Assembly (NCBI GenBank): GCA_963780715.1
Contig: CAWADK010000007.1
Location: 61,132-125,131, forward strand
Direction: 5' to 3'
DNA from: JALORV01 sp963780715
Lineage (GTDB): Bacteria; Pseudomonadota; Gammaproteobacteria; Burkholderiales; Burkholderiaceae_F
DNA: 64,000 nucleotides
Shown: positions 45,266 through 54,285 of the stretch, one piece after another
How the letters are laid out: every line of letters starts with the position of its first letter
Position numbering within the stretch: the stretch's first letter is position 1
Position numbers and translations under genes: made by a program
The notes under the pieces: model-generated
What the model saw: only the letters and a program-made list of their open reading frames with translations
Told to the model about the DNA's origin: nothing
Database searches by the model: none

Positions 45266-45271
45266 TACAAT
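45266..45271 (+). promoter_or_regulatory. TACAAT -10 box before mgtE
   Basis: CTTACAATCGCGCAGCC, 81 bases before the mgtE start, sharing ten bases with the box before mpl. No -35 is recognised. Confidence 0.42.
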
Positions 45272-45351
45272 CGCGCAGCCTTTGATCGACCCCGCCGCGG
45301 CAGTGGGTCACGTCCCTCCTCGAGGGCCGTCGCGTAGCGCGAGGAAACACT

Positions 45352-46845
45352 ATGACCGAGCAGGAACTGCTGGACCGCGACGCGCAGCGCGACGCTCGGG
45401 AGCGCGATCCCGAGGCCGCGCAGCGTGCGCTCGTGCGCGTCCAGCACGTGCTCGAAAAGCAGCGCCGCGTCGAAGCGCTCGTCCATCGCGAGCAGTCCCC
45501 CTCTGAAGAAAGGAAACCGCTGGTCGAGCAACTGGTGCATCGACAGCACCTGAGTGAGCTGCGGACGATTCTCGACCGCCTGCACGCGGCCGACATCGCG
45601 TACATCCTCGAAGCGTTGCCGCTCGATGACCGTCTGGTGGTCTGGGACTGCGTCAAGGCAGACCGCGACGGCGAAATCCTCCTCGAGGTCAACGACGCCG
45701 TCCGCGAGACGCTGATCGCGTCGATGGACCGCGAGGAACTCGTCGATGCCGTCGAGAGCCTCGAGACCGACGAGATCGCCGCACTCGCCCCGGACCTGCC
45801 GGTCGATGTCGTCGACGAAGTCCGCGAAGGGCTGACCAGCGAAGAGCGCGCGCAGCTGCGCGCGGCGATGTCGTATCCGGAGGAGTCTGTCGGCGCGCTG
45901 ATGGACTTCGAAATGATCACGATCCGCGAGGATGTGACGCTCGAGGTCGTGCTGCGTTACCTGCGCCGGTTCGATGAGTTGCCCGACCATACCGACCAGG
46001 TCTTCGTCGTCGACCGGCACGAGGTACTGAAGGGTGCACTGCCGCTCGATCGGCTGCTGATCAACGAGCCCGATACCGAAGTCACGGCGGTGATGAAGAA
46101 GGACCTGCTGACGCTTTCGCCGCTTGACGATGGCGGCGAAGCGGCGCAGGCCTTCGAGCGCTACAACCTCGTCTCGGCCCCGGTCGTCGACGCCAGCGGC
46201 CGCCTGGTCGGGCGACTGACGGTCGACGAAGTCGTGGACGTCATCCGCGAAGAGGGTGAAGAGGCGGCGCTGGCGCAGGCCGGCCTGCGCGAAGACGAAG
46301 ACATTTTCGCGTCGGTCTGGAACTCGGCGAAGAACCGCTGGCTGTGGCTGGCGGTCAACCTGTGCACTGCATTCTTTGCCAGCCGCGTCATCGACGCGTT
46401 CGAGGGAACGATCGAAAGGGTCGTCGCGCTCGCGGCGCTGATGCCGATCGTCGCCGGAATCGCCGGCAATTCCGGCAACCAGACGCTGACGCTGCTCGTG
46501 CGTTCGCTGGCGCTGGGCCAGGTGACGTCCGGCAACCAGCGCCGGCTCGTGCTCAAGGAGATCAGCATCGCCGTGTTGAACGGCGTGGTCTGGGGCGGGC
46601 TCGCGGGGCTACTGGCCTGGCTGCTCTATCGCGACACCCCTAATGGGGCGTTGCTCGGCTTCGTCATGTTTCTGGCCATGGTGCTGAACATGCTGGTGGC
46701 CGCCGGAGTGGGGCTCGCTGTGCCGATGGCACTGCGCGCCTCCGGCCGCGACCCGGCGATCGGCGGCTCGGTGCTGCTAACTTTCACCACCGATTCGGGT
46801 GGGTTCTTCATCTTTCTGGGGCTGGCGACTATCTTCTTTCGGTAG
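45352..46845 (+). CDS. mgtE: Magnesium transporter MgtE
   Basis: MgtE is an inner-membrane Mg2+ channel gated by cytosolic Mg2+. The 497-residue product has an N-terminal superhelical MgtE_N domain (about 60-165), two CBS motifs (about 175-310) and a C-terminal pore domain with five helices; ALMPIVAGIAGNSGNQT is the signature of the selectivity pore. Regulation by CBS sensing of Mg2+ is known for the family. A long 5' acidic segment (about 1-60) is somewhat longer than in characterised homologues. Confidence 0.95.
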   Translation: MTEQELLDRDAQRDARERDPEAAQRALVRVQHVLEKQRRVEALVHREQSPSEERKPLVEQLVHRQHLSELRTILDRLHAADIAYILEALPLDDRLVVWDCVKADRDGEILLEVNDAVRETLIASMDREELVDAVESLETDEIAALAPDLPVDVVDEVREGLTSEERAQLRAAMSYPEESVGALMDFEMITIREDVTLEVVLRYLRRFDELPDHTDQVFVVDRHEVLKGALPLDRLLINEPDTEVTAVMKKDLLTLSPLDDGGEAAQAFERYNLVSAPVVDASGRLVGRLTVDEVVDVIREEGEEAALAQAGLREDEDIFASVWNSAKNRWLWLAVNLCTAFFASRVIDAFEGTIERVVALAALMPIVAGIAGNSGNQTLTLLVRSLALGQVTSGNQRRLVLKEISIAVLNGVVWGGLAGLLAWLLYRDTPNGALLGFVMFLAMVLNMLVAAGVGLAVPMALRASGRDPAIGGSVLLTFTTDSGGFFIFLGLATIFFR

Positions 46846-46853
46846 CGTCGCGA

Positions 46854-47204
46854 GTGTACGCACGTCCCGGCGCAGCCGGGCCGTGCATGTGCATTCGCTC
46901 CGGAAGAGTTAGTCGGCTGCACTTCGGAGCGGCCGGGCGCTCCGCCGAAGTACAGGGGCAGGCACTCCACCCCGCGACGCACCTCGCAGTGCCAGAATTT
47001 CCTTTCCCTCCTCGCCGGGCGAGGAGGGCGCAGGGAGGAGTGCATCAGTCCCTCTCGCGTGGCGAGAGGGCAGGGAGAGTGCCGTGTCGTTGAAATTCGG
47101 CGGAGCGCGCGGCCGCCCGGAGCGCAGACGACCAATCAGTCTTGAACGGCGCAGCCGTACCCGCGACAAGTGCACGTGCGATCGGCGCAGCCGATCGCGT
47201 ACAC
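46854..47204. repeat. Long imperfect palindromic repeat element with nested hairpins
   Basis: The first and last parts of this 350-bp spacer are reverse complements of one another in blocks: GTGTACGCACG at the left against CGATCGCGTACAC at the right, and GGCGCTCCGCCGAA against TTCGGCGGAGCGC. Inside are perfect hairpins CCCTCCTCGCC/GGCGAGGAGGG (47006-47028) and CCCTCTCGC/GCGAGAGGG (47050-47070). The latter is of the GAGAGGGCAGGG type that is repeated in many proteobacterial genomes. No reading frame or transposase is present. It may be a REP/BIME-like or miniature mobile element. Confidence 0.65.
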
Positions 47205-47218
47205 GAGGAGCGCCTGCG

Positions 47219-47437
47219 TCAGCGCACCCTTTTCACGGTGAACTCTTCCTGGATCGTGTCCTTGTAGACACTTGCGGGGGATGAAGCGGTCAGGAAGCGT
47301 CGTGCGATTTCTTCGCCCACCGCGGTGTGCTGGATGACATCGCCGTTGTCGAATTCGATCTCGAGCACGCGCAGGTTGCGGTCGTAGCCAGCGGACTTGA
47401 TGCCGCCCCGGCGTATCGCCTTGCGTTCAATGGCCAT
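47219..47437 (-). CDS. KTSC-domain small protein
   Basis: A 72-residue protein with a KTSC-like domain: LRVLEIEFDNGDVIQHTAV then VGEEIARRFLTASSPASVYKDTIQEEF. KTSC domains are named for their ends and are associated with lysyl-tRNA synthetase C-termini; alone, their function is not known. A SAGYDRNLRVLEI segment fits the family's beta-hairpin start. A GAGG site lies close upstream of the ATG. The gene starts 10 bases before ubiD on the same strand (downstream of it), so both probably share a transcript. Confidence 0.72.
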   Translation of the reverse strand: MAIERKAIRRGGIKSAGYDRNLRVLEIEFDNGDVIQHTAVGEEIARRFLTASSPASVYKDTIQEEFTVKRVR

Positions 47438-47446
47438 GGTTGCCTC

Positions 47447-48967
47447 CTAGAGACCGAGCTCGTTCCAGATCGCGTCCACCCGCGCCTTCACCGCGGCGTC
47501 CATCGTGATCGGGCGACCCCATTCGCGCGCTGTTTCTCCCGCCCACTTGTTGGTCGCGTCGATCCCCATCTTGCTGCCGAGGCCCGAAACGGGCGAAGCG
47601 AAGTCGAGGTAGTCGATCGGCGTGTTGTCGACCAGTACCGTGTCGCGCGCGGGGTCGACGCGCGTCGTGATTGCCCAGATGACTTCCTTCCAGTCGCGCG
47701 CATCGATGTCCTCGTCGACGACGACGATGAACTTGGTGTACATGAACTGGCGCAGGAAACTCCAGACCCCGAACATCACGCGCTTGGCGTGACCCGCGTA
47801 CTGCTTGCGCATCGAGACCACCGCCATGCGGTAGCTGCAACCCTCCGGCGGCAGGTAGAAGTCCACGATCTCCGGGAAGGTCCGGCGCAGGATCGGCACG
47901 AACACCTCGTTGAGCGCCACGCCCAGGATCGCGGGTTCGTCGGGCGGCTTGCCCGTGTAGGTCGAGTGATAGATCGGGTCCCGGCGCATCGTGATTCGAT
48001 CGACCGTGAACACCGGGAACCAGTCGCGTTCGTTGTAGTAACCCGTGTGATCGCCAAACGGACCCTCGAGAGCCAGTTCGTAGTCCGAGGCCGGCCTCGG
48101 CGGCGCGTCAGCTGGTACTGGCGCCAGCGCCGGCTCGGGCCGGAGGTGGCCCTCGAGCACGATCTCGGCCGACGCCGGAACCTGCAGGTCGCTGCCGAGG
48201 CACTTGACCGTTTCGGTACGACCGCCGCGGAGCAGGCCCGCAAACTGGTACTCCGAGAGGCTGTCGGGGACGGGTGTGACAGCGCCTAGGATCGTGGCCG
48301 GATCGGCACCCAGTGCAACCGCGATCGGAAACGGTTGGCGCGGGCGGGCCAGCGCGTGGTCGCGGAAGTCGAGCGCGCCACCGCGATGGGCGAGCCAGCG
48401 CATGATGAGCTTGTTGTGTCCAATCACCTGCTGGCGATAGATGCCCAGGTTTTGCCGTGGCTTGTGCGGGCCCCGCGTGATGACCAGCCCCCAGGTGATC
48501 AGTGGACCGGCATCGCCGGGCCAGCAGGTCTGGATCGGCAGCCGGGACAGGTCGACCTGGTCGCCTTCCCAGACGATTTCCTGGCAAGGCGCCGAACGAA
48601 CTTCTTTCGGTGCCATGTCCCAGAGCGCGCTCTTCAGCAGCGCCACCTTGCCGAGCGCGTCCCGCATGCCTTTGGGGGCTTCGGGCTCCTTCAGGCTGGC
48701 CAGCAGCTCACCCACATCGCGCAAGGCGCTGACATCCGCCGCGCCCATGCCCAGCGCCACCCGCTGGGGCGTTCCAAACAGATTGGCAAGGACGGGAATC
48801 GAATGTCCCTGCGGGCGTTCGAACAGCAAGGCGGGTCCTGCGGTGCGCAGCGTGCGGTCGCAGATTTCGGTCATCTCGAACCGCGGCGAGACCGTCAGGC
48901 CAATCCGCCGCAGCAGGCCGGCGGCCTCGAGCCGGGCAACGAAGTCCCGCAAATCTCGATATTTCAT
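47447..48967 (-). CDS. ubiD: 4-hydroxy-3-polyprenylbenzoate decarboxylase UbiD
   Basis: UbiD decarboxylates the ubiquinone ring precursor and needs prenylated FMN made by UbiX. The 506-residue product starts MKYRDLRDFVARLEAAGLLRRI and has the family's SLREFL-like N-terminus, GPLITWGLVITRGPHKPRQNLGIYR with the prFMN-site Arg and Glu region, and the EGPFGDHTGYY active-site loop. A UbiX partner is not in this window. The octaprenyl tail made by IspB, also here, would be its substrate. Divergent from the leader of the transglycosylase gene. Confidence 0.95.
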   Translation of the reverse strand: MKYRDLRDFVARLEAAGLLRRIGLTVSPRFEMTEICDRTLRTAGPALLFERPQGHSIPVLANLFGTPQRVALGMGAADVSALRDVGELLASLKEPEAPKGMRDALGKVALLKSALWDMAPKEVRSAPCQEIVWEGDQVDLSRLPIQTCWPGDAGPLITWGLVITRGPHKPRQNLGIYRQQVIGHNKLIMRWLAHRGGALDFRDHALARPRQPFPIAVALGADPATILGAVTPVPDSLSEYQFAGLLRGGRTETVKCLGSDLQVPASAEIVLEGHLRPEPALAPVPADAPPRPASDYELALEGPFGDHTGYYNERDWFPVFTVDRITMRRDPIYHSTYTGKPPDEPAILGVALNEVFVPILRRTFPEIVDFYLPPEGCSYRMAVVSMRKQYAGHAKRVMFGVWSFLRQFMYTKFIVVVDEDIDARDWKEVIWAITTRVDPARDTVLVDNTPIDYLDFASPVSGLGSKMGIDATNKWAGETAREWGRPITMDAAVKARVDAIWNELGL

Positions 48968-49133
48968 GGAATTTTGTTGCGAAGCAGCAAAGTAATCTGC
49001 GACTCTAAATGAGTGCTTACTGACATCGGATGTGCTTCGTAAATATCTGATTTAATGTAATTATGCTGCATCTGTCTGGGCAAATACGCGGGTCGGCGGC
49101 TCCTCCGCCGGTCGGAATTGCAGAATCTTCGGG

Positions 49134-49161
49134 TTGACCAACGTCGTTGAGACCCTAAAAT
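49134..49161 (+). promoter_or_regulatory. Sigma-70 promoter for the transglycosylase gene
   Basis: TTGACC at 49134-49139 and TAAAAT at 49156-49161, 16 bases apart. Predicted start near 49168, on a CAGCC-GTTT-GGCTG hairpin. Confidence 0.62.
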
Positions 49162-49167
49162 TCGTGT

Positions 49168-49432
49168 CAGCCGTTTGGCTGGCTTTTCGCAGTGCGGCAA
49201 TATAGAAGGGTTGAGTCGGCGGAGACATCACCAAGGAGATCCGCGTCCCGGCCTGTGTTCTTTGGTAGGGAATTTATCCCATCCGAACAGGTTCCTGCTG
49301 TCGCCCCCTTGGGCAATGCGGGGATCCCGAGGATCCGATCCGGCTCGTGGGCCGTCGGGTTCAACGTACCAACCTGTGAGTGGCGACCGGTGGTCCCAGT
49401 GACCCGTGGCCGTTCAGCATAAGGAGGCACGC
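49168..49432 (+). ncRNA. Candidate structured leader RNA of the transglycosylase gene
   Basis: The 265-nt leader can fold with nested pairs: CCAAGG (49231-49236) with CCTTGG (49307-49312), CCTGT (49252-49256) with ACAGG (49287-49291), and GGGA (49268-49271) with TCCC (49277-49280). It also has AGGAGG directly before the ATG. I compared the layout with c-di-GMP, cobalamin, TPP, ykkC and ydaO-type riboswitch cores from memory and found no match. Whether it is regulatory is unproven. Confidence 0.35.
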
Positions 49433-50332
49433 ATGTCATCAGCCACGATTTCGCTACACCTGCCGCCGGCGCGCCAGTTCGCTTGGGCTGACGCCGTCCG
49501 CGACATCCGCGACGGCGCCCTGGCGACCGTGCGCCTGGTCGTCACCTTTTCCGGATATTCGGCCCTTTTGTTGGCGGCTGTAGTTCTATTGAACGAGGGT
49601 GCACGTTCGACCGTCGTTTCGGCGTTCCGCGTGCCTTCGATGCTGCTGGTGCCCGCCCCTGCCGTGGAGCCGGTCGAGGAGGCGGCCGCGCCGGTGGGCG
49701 CGGCGACGGAGACGCCGGTGGCAGCCGTCGATCCGCGCCAGAAGCACGTCGTGCAGTACCTATCGCGCCGCTACCGTGTCGCGGAAGAGGCCACCCGAAT
49801 GCTGGTTTCGGCGGCGTTCCAGATCGGGAAGGACAGCAAGCTCGATCCGCTGCTGATCCTGTCGGTGGTCGCGATCGAATCAAGCCTCAACCCGTTCGCC
49901 GAGAGCGCGATGGGAGCCCAGGGCCTGATGCAGGTCATGACCCGTGTGCATGCCGAGCGCTTCGAGCCGCATGGAGGGCACCTGGCCGCGCTCGACCCGA
50001 TCGCGAACATGAAAGTCGGATCGGCGATCCTGAACGACCTGATCACGCGGGGCGGTTCGATCGAACGTGGGCTTCAACTTTATGTCGGCGCGGGCAATCT
50101 GCCGGACGACGGCGGTTACGGCGCTCGTGTGCTTGGCGAGCGTGCCCGTCTGGCCCTCGCCGCAACCGGGAAGGTTGACGCGGCCATTGCTGCCGGACGC
50201 ACGGTGACCGCGGCCTCCGAGCCGAAACCGGCCTCAGCGGCGGAGTCTCATGCGCCGGCGATGCAGCCCGTGTCCAGTCAACCTGCCGGCGCGCTGCAAT
50301 CCGAAGAGACGGTGCGCGAGCGCGCCGTCTGA
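49433..50332 (+). CDS. Membrane-anchored lytic transglycosylase (SLT domain)
   Basis: The 299-residue protein has one membrane-spanning segment (about residues 37-60) and an SLT domain with the catalytic Glu in SVVAIESSLNPFAESAMGAQGLMQVM (about residue 152). The GAQGLMQVMT motif and the later YVGAGN are standard. The C-terminal 70 residues are Ala/Pro-rich and look disordered. An AAGGAGG site is ideally placed before the ATG. Its substrate is peptidoglycan; the membrane anchor suggests attachment to the periplasmic face. The gene is preceded by the unusual leader noted above. Confidence 0.88.
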   Translation: MSSATISLHLPPARQFAWADAVRDIRDGALATVRLVVTFSGYSALLLAAVVLLNEGARSTVVSAFRVPSMLLVPAPAVEPVEEAAAPVGAATETPVAAVDPRQKHVVQYLSRRYRVAEEATRMLVSAAFQIGKDSKLDPLLILSVVAIESSLNPFAESAMGAQGLMQVMTRVHAERFEPHGGHLAALDPIANMKVGSAILNDLITRGGSIERGLQLYVGAGNLPDDGGYGARVLGERARLALAATGKVDAAIAAGRTVTAASEPKPASAAESHAPAMQPVSSQPAGALQSEETVRERAV

Positions 50333-50341
50333 GTCTGCCTC

Positions 50342-50365
50342 GGGCCGGGCCCGTGCGCCCGGCCC
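50342..50365. terminator. GC-rich hairpin between convergent genes
   Basis: GGGCCGGGC-CCGTGC-GCCCGGCCC is a 9-bp perfect stem, 10 bases after the transglycosylase stop. No T tract follows on either strand, so it is only a weak candidate for a shared terminator. Confidence 0.4.
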
Positions 50366-50387
50366 TGAACTCCATCGCGGGCTTTGC

Positions 50388-51548
50388 CTATCGGTGCAGA
50401 TACTTCTGCAGCCGCTCCACGGCTTCGGACAGGCGCTCGTAGGATGTTGCATACGAGATGCGAACGAACCGCTGTGGACTGTGGATTCCAAAGTCCTTGC
50501 CCGGAACCATGCAGACGCCCGTCGCCTGCAGCACCGACTCGACGAAGCGGTCGCTGTCATCACCGAACCGGCTGATGTCCGCGTACACGTAGAACGCCCC
50601 GTCGGGGTGCACCGGAACTCCAAATCCCAGTTCTTCCAGTGCCGGGACCAGGAAGTCGCGACGGCGACGGAACTCGGCACGCTGGGCTTCGTAGATCGCG
50701 AGCGATTCCGGCTCGAAGCAGGCCAGTGCGGCGTGCTGCGCTACCGCTGATGCGCAGATGTACAGGTTCTGGGCCAGCCGTTCGAGCGCCGGTCGGAGCT
50801 GCGGTGGCATGACAACCCAGCCGAGACGCCAGCCCGTCATCGCAAAGTATTTCGAGAAGCTGTTGATGACGATGACCTGGTCGCTGATGGCGAGCGCGGT
50901 CGAGGCGATGTCGTCGTAAGACAGCCCAAGATAGATCTCGTCGCTGATGACGAAGCCGTTGCGCGCGTGCACCGCGGCGATGAGCTTGCCCAGCTCGCCG
51001 GATTCAATCGACGTGCCGGTCGGGTTCGAAGGCGACGCGACGAGTACCCCACGCGTGGCCGCGCTCCAGTGCTTCTCCACCAACGCAGCGTTCAGCTGGA
51101 AGCGGGTCTCGGGTCCGGTCGGCACCAGCCGCGCCCGTCCTTCGAAGGCTGTGATGAAGTGGCGGTTGCACGGGTAGCTCGGGTCAGGCATGAGCACCTC
51201 GGTGTCCCGCTCGACCAGCGCGGCGCAGGTGAGCAGCAGCGCTCCCGAGGCCCCCGCCGTGACCGCGATCGCCGCCGGATCGACACTGGCGCCAAAGCGG
51301 GTTGCGTACCACTCGGCAATGCGTTCGCGCAGCTGATTAAGGCCGAGAGCGGGCGTGTATTGCGTGCTCCCCTGTTCGATGGCGAGTGCCGCGGCTCTTC
51401 GCACCGGTTCGGTGGCGGTGAAGTCGGGTTCGCCGATGCTGAGGTGGATGACCGACCGCCCCGCGCGTTGCAGTGCTTCCGCCTGCTTGACGACCTCCAT
51501 CACATGGAACGGTTCGATCCGCGCAGCACGTGCGGCGAACGGGGTCAT
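50388..51548 (-). CDS. PLP-dependent class I/II aminotransferase
   Basis: The 386-residue protein is a fold-type I aminotransferase (AspC/AlaT-like). Features: STQYTPALGLNQLRERIA, SNPTGT (carboxylate-binding), SDEIYLGLSYDD, and the PLP lysine in NSFSKYFAMTGWRLGW near residue 230, plus a late Arg in FVRISYATS. Alanine/glutamate or aromatic specificity cannot be told. The gene follows a stretch with intricate inverted repeats and is convergent with the transglycosylase gene. Betaproteobacterial order for this position is not conserved, so context gives no clue to pathway. Confidence 0.9.
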   Translation of the reverse strand: MTPFAARAARIEPFHVMEVVKQAEALQRAGRSVIHLSIGEPDFTATEPVRRAAALAIEQGSTQYTPALGLNQLRERIAEWYATRFGASVDPAAIAVTAGASGALLLTCAALVERDTEVLMPDPSYPCNRHFITAFEGRARLVPTGPETRFQLNAALVEKHWSAATRGVLVASPSNPTGTSIESGELGKLIAAVHARNGFVISDEIYLGLSYDDIASTALAISDQVIVINSFSKYFAMTGWRLGWVVMPPQLRPALERLAQNLYICASAVAQHAALACFEPESLAIYEAQRAEFRRRRDFLVPALEELGFGVPVHPDGAFYVYADISRFGDDSDRFVESVLQATGVCMVPGKDFGIHSPQRFVRISYATSYERLSEAVERLQKYLHR

Positions 51549-51967
51549 GGCGCCTCCTCCCAGGAAGACCGAATTCTAGGACGGCGCCGCCTTGAAGTTA
51601 GTGACCGCTCTCTTTTTTGACATGGACAAAAAAAGAGCCTGTCACCTGGACGCACCCGCATTCGGTAGAAGAGGGAGGAGGAGAGGCACCGACTAGGGTT
51701 GCCGCGCCCAGGCCTTTTTGACAGGCTCTGAAAGAGGTTGGGCGAAGTCTAGGTGAATGCCGGTAGAAGTCAAGTTTGTCTAGGTCAAACTAGAATTTCG
51801 CTGACCTCCCGCTGCCGAGGTTGTGTCCGGGCCGACCCAACGTCATGCGAACCGCCAGGGCCCCGGCTGCGCCCAAGCGGCATCGCAGCCGGTCGCGATG
51901 CCGCGTGCGCGGCCGCAGTAGGCGGCGCGGATAATGACTGCTCCTTGTGCCTGCGGCGTTGCAATCC
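51549..51967. other. Aminotransferase-maeB divergent spacer (about 420 bp)
   Basis: No gene. It contains the inverted repeats described separately, then a GATAAT (51930-51935) about 33 bases before the maeB ATG, and an AGTTTG-N7-CAAACT inverted repeat around 51773-51791. No other coding signal is visible. Confidence 0.5.
51607..51728. repeat. Nested inverted repeats with GAGCCTGTCA/TGACAGGCTC arms
   Basis: The inner hairpin pairs GCTCTCTTTTTTG (51607-51619) with CAAAAAAAGAGC (51627-51638); the outer one pairs GAGCCTGTCA (51635-51644) with TGACAGGCTC (51719-51728), so the two are mutually exclusive over four bases. The A/T-run stem would act as a terminator on either strand, which is odd in a region upstream of two divergent genes. 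Confidence 0.55.
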
Positions 51968-54284
51968 ATGCCTACCACCGAACAATCCGACCTGCGTCGG
52001 GCCGCGCTCGAATACCACGAGAAGCCGCAGCCCGGAAAGATTTCCATCGCACCGACCAAGCAGTTGGTCAACCAGCGCGACCTGGCGCTGGCGTATTCGC
52101 CCGGGGTGGCGGCGGCGAGCGAAGCGATCCATGCAGATCCGGCGGCGGTTTTCCGCTACACGGCGCGCGGCAACCTCGTGGGCGTGGTCACCAACGGCAC
52201 GGCCGTACTCGGGCTGGGAAACATCGGACCTCTTGCTGCCAAACCAGTCATGGAAGGCAAGGCAGTCCTCTTCAAGAAGTTCGCTGGCATCGATGTCTTC
52301 GACATCGAGCTCAACGAGCTGGACCCCGACCGGCTGATCGAGGTGATCGCCGCGCTCGAACCGACCTTCGGCGGCATCAACCTCGAGGACATCAAGGCGC
52401 CGGAGTGTTTCTATGTCGAGCGCAAGCTGCGTGACCGCCTGAAGATCCCGGTGTTCCACGATGACCAGCACGGCACGGCGATCATCGTGGGAGCGGCGAT
52501 CCTGAATGGACTTGAAGGTCGTCGGCAAGCAACTCGACCAGGTGAAGCTGGTCACCAGCGGCGCGGGCGCCGCGGCCCTGGCCTGTCTCGAACTGCTGGT
52601 CGAGCTCGGCTTGCCGCGCGAACACATCTGGGTCACGGACATCGAGGGCGTGGTCTACCGCGGCCGCACCGTGCTGATGGACGAAGACAAGGCGAAATTC
52701 GCGCAGGACACGAAGGCCCGGAAGCTCACCGAAGTGATCGCCGATGCGGACGTGTTCCTGGGACTTTCGGCCGGTGGCGTGGTGAAAGGCGAGATGGTCG
52801 CGAAGATGGCGAAGCGCCCGCTGATCCTCGCGCTGGCGAATCCGACGCCCGAGATCATGCCGGAGGAAGTCAAGCGCGTACGCGATGACGCGATCATCGC
52901 GACGGGCCGGTCGGACTATCCGAACCAGGTCAATAACGTGCTGTGCTTTCCCTTCATCTTCCGTGGCGCGCTGGACGTGGGCGCGACGACGATCACGACC
53001 GAGATGGAAATCGCCGCCGTGCGCGCGGTCGCAAGCCTCGCGCAGGAGGAGCAGAGCGATGTCGTTGCCTCAGCCTACGGCATCACCAACCTCAGCTTCG
53101 GCCCCGAATACCTGATCCCCAAGCCGTTCGATCCGCGGCTGATCACGCGCATCGCGCCCGCCGTGGCGCAGGCCGCGATGGACAGTGGTGTCGCCTCGCG
53201 ACCGATCGCGGATCTGTCGGCCTACCGCGATCAGTTGCAGCAGTTCGTGTACCACTCCGGCACCTTCATGAAGCCGATCTTCACGATCGCGAAGAATGCC
53301 GTCGCGTCGGGCGGCAAGTCGCGCATCGTGTTCGCCGAGGGTGAGGAGGAGCGCGTGCTGCGCGCCGTCCAGGTCGTCATCGACGAAGGGCTCGCGCATC
53401 CGATCCTGATTGGCCGCCCCGACATCATCGAGCGCCGGTTGCAGCGATACGGGCTGCGGATGAGCCCAGGCACCGACTTCGAGCTGATCAATCCGCAGTA
53501 CGACACCCGCTACCGCGATTACTGGGAGACGTATCACCGGCTCGCCGCGCGCAAGGGCGTGACCGCCCAGTACGCGAAGATCGAGATGCGCCGCCGTCAC
53601 ACGCTGATCGGCGCGATGATGATTCACATGGGCGACGCCGACGGCATGATCTGCGGCACGTTCGGCACGCACAGCCTGCACCTGAACTACGTCGACCAGG
53701 TCATAGGCCGCCGCCCGGGTTGCGGCGTTTACGCTGCGATGAACATCCTGATGCTGCCCGGCCGCCAGCTGGCGATGGTGGACACGCACGTGAACATCGA
53801 TCCGAGCGCGGAGGAAGTGGCCGAGATCACGGTGCTGGCTGCCGACGAGCTGCGGCGGCTCGGCTTCGAGCCCTGCGTGGCGCTGGTGTCGCACTCCAAC
53901 TTCGGTTCGAGCAACGCTGCTTCTGCATTGAAGATGCGCGCCGCGCTGGAACTTGTCCGGGCGCGCGCGCCCGAGCTGGCGGTGGATGGCGAGATGCACG
54001 CCGACTGCGCGGTGGACGAAGCCATGCGGCAATCGATCATGCCGTTTTCGACGCTCAAGGGCGAAGCCAACCTGATCGTCTGCCCGAATATCGACACGGC
54101 CAACGTTGCCTACAACCTGCTGAAGGCGACGGCGGGCAACAACATCGCGATTGGCCCGATCCTGCTGGGCTCCGCCCGGCCGGTCAACATCCTGACCTCA
54201 TCGGCCACGGTGCGCCGAATCGTCAACATGACGGCGCTGACGGTGCTCGAAGCGAACTCGGCACGCCAGCCAGAATTGCTCTGA
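51968..54284 (+). CDS. maeB: NADP-dependent malic enzyme (MaeB type with phosphotransacetylase-like domain), one frame break
   Basis: MaeB oxidatively decarboxylates malate to pyruvate with NADP. The corrected product is about 771 residues: an N-terminal malic enzyme domain (YSPGVAAASEAI; DIKAPECF; FHDDQHGTAI), an NAD(P)-binding region (GAGAAALACLELL), and a C-terminal phosphate-acetyltransferase-like domain (about 430-771; GRPDIIERRL; GEANLIVCPNIDTANVAYNLLK) that is regulatory in this family. One extra A near 52510 (AATGGACTTG where AATGGCTTG restores the frame) gives a premature stop. Both halves are well conserved across the break, suggesting error. An alternative GTG lies seven codons upstream. 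Confidence 0.9.
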
Positions 54285-54285
54285 C

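Larger units (their letters stand above)
48968..49432. other. ubiD-transglycosylase spacer (465 bp)
   Basis: No gene. The first 120 bases are A/T-rich and hold the ubiD upstream region; a GGCGG-CTCCT-CCGCC hairpin follows. A good plus-strand promoter and a structured leader occupy the rest. A short frame at 49406 that includes the next gene's start is not a better start. Confidence 0.55.

Noticed and set aside
46854..47204. CRISPR array in the hairpin-rich spacer
   Set aside because: Repeats are inverted and unequal, with no regular repeat-spacer pattern; no cas genes.
49168..49190. Terminator at the start of the transglycosylase transcript
   Set aside because: The CAGCC/GGCTG stem is only 5-7 bp with a short T run and coincides with the predicted start.
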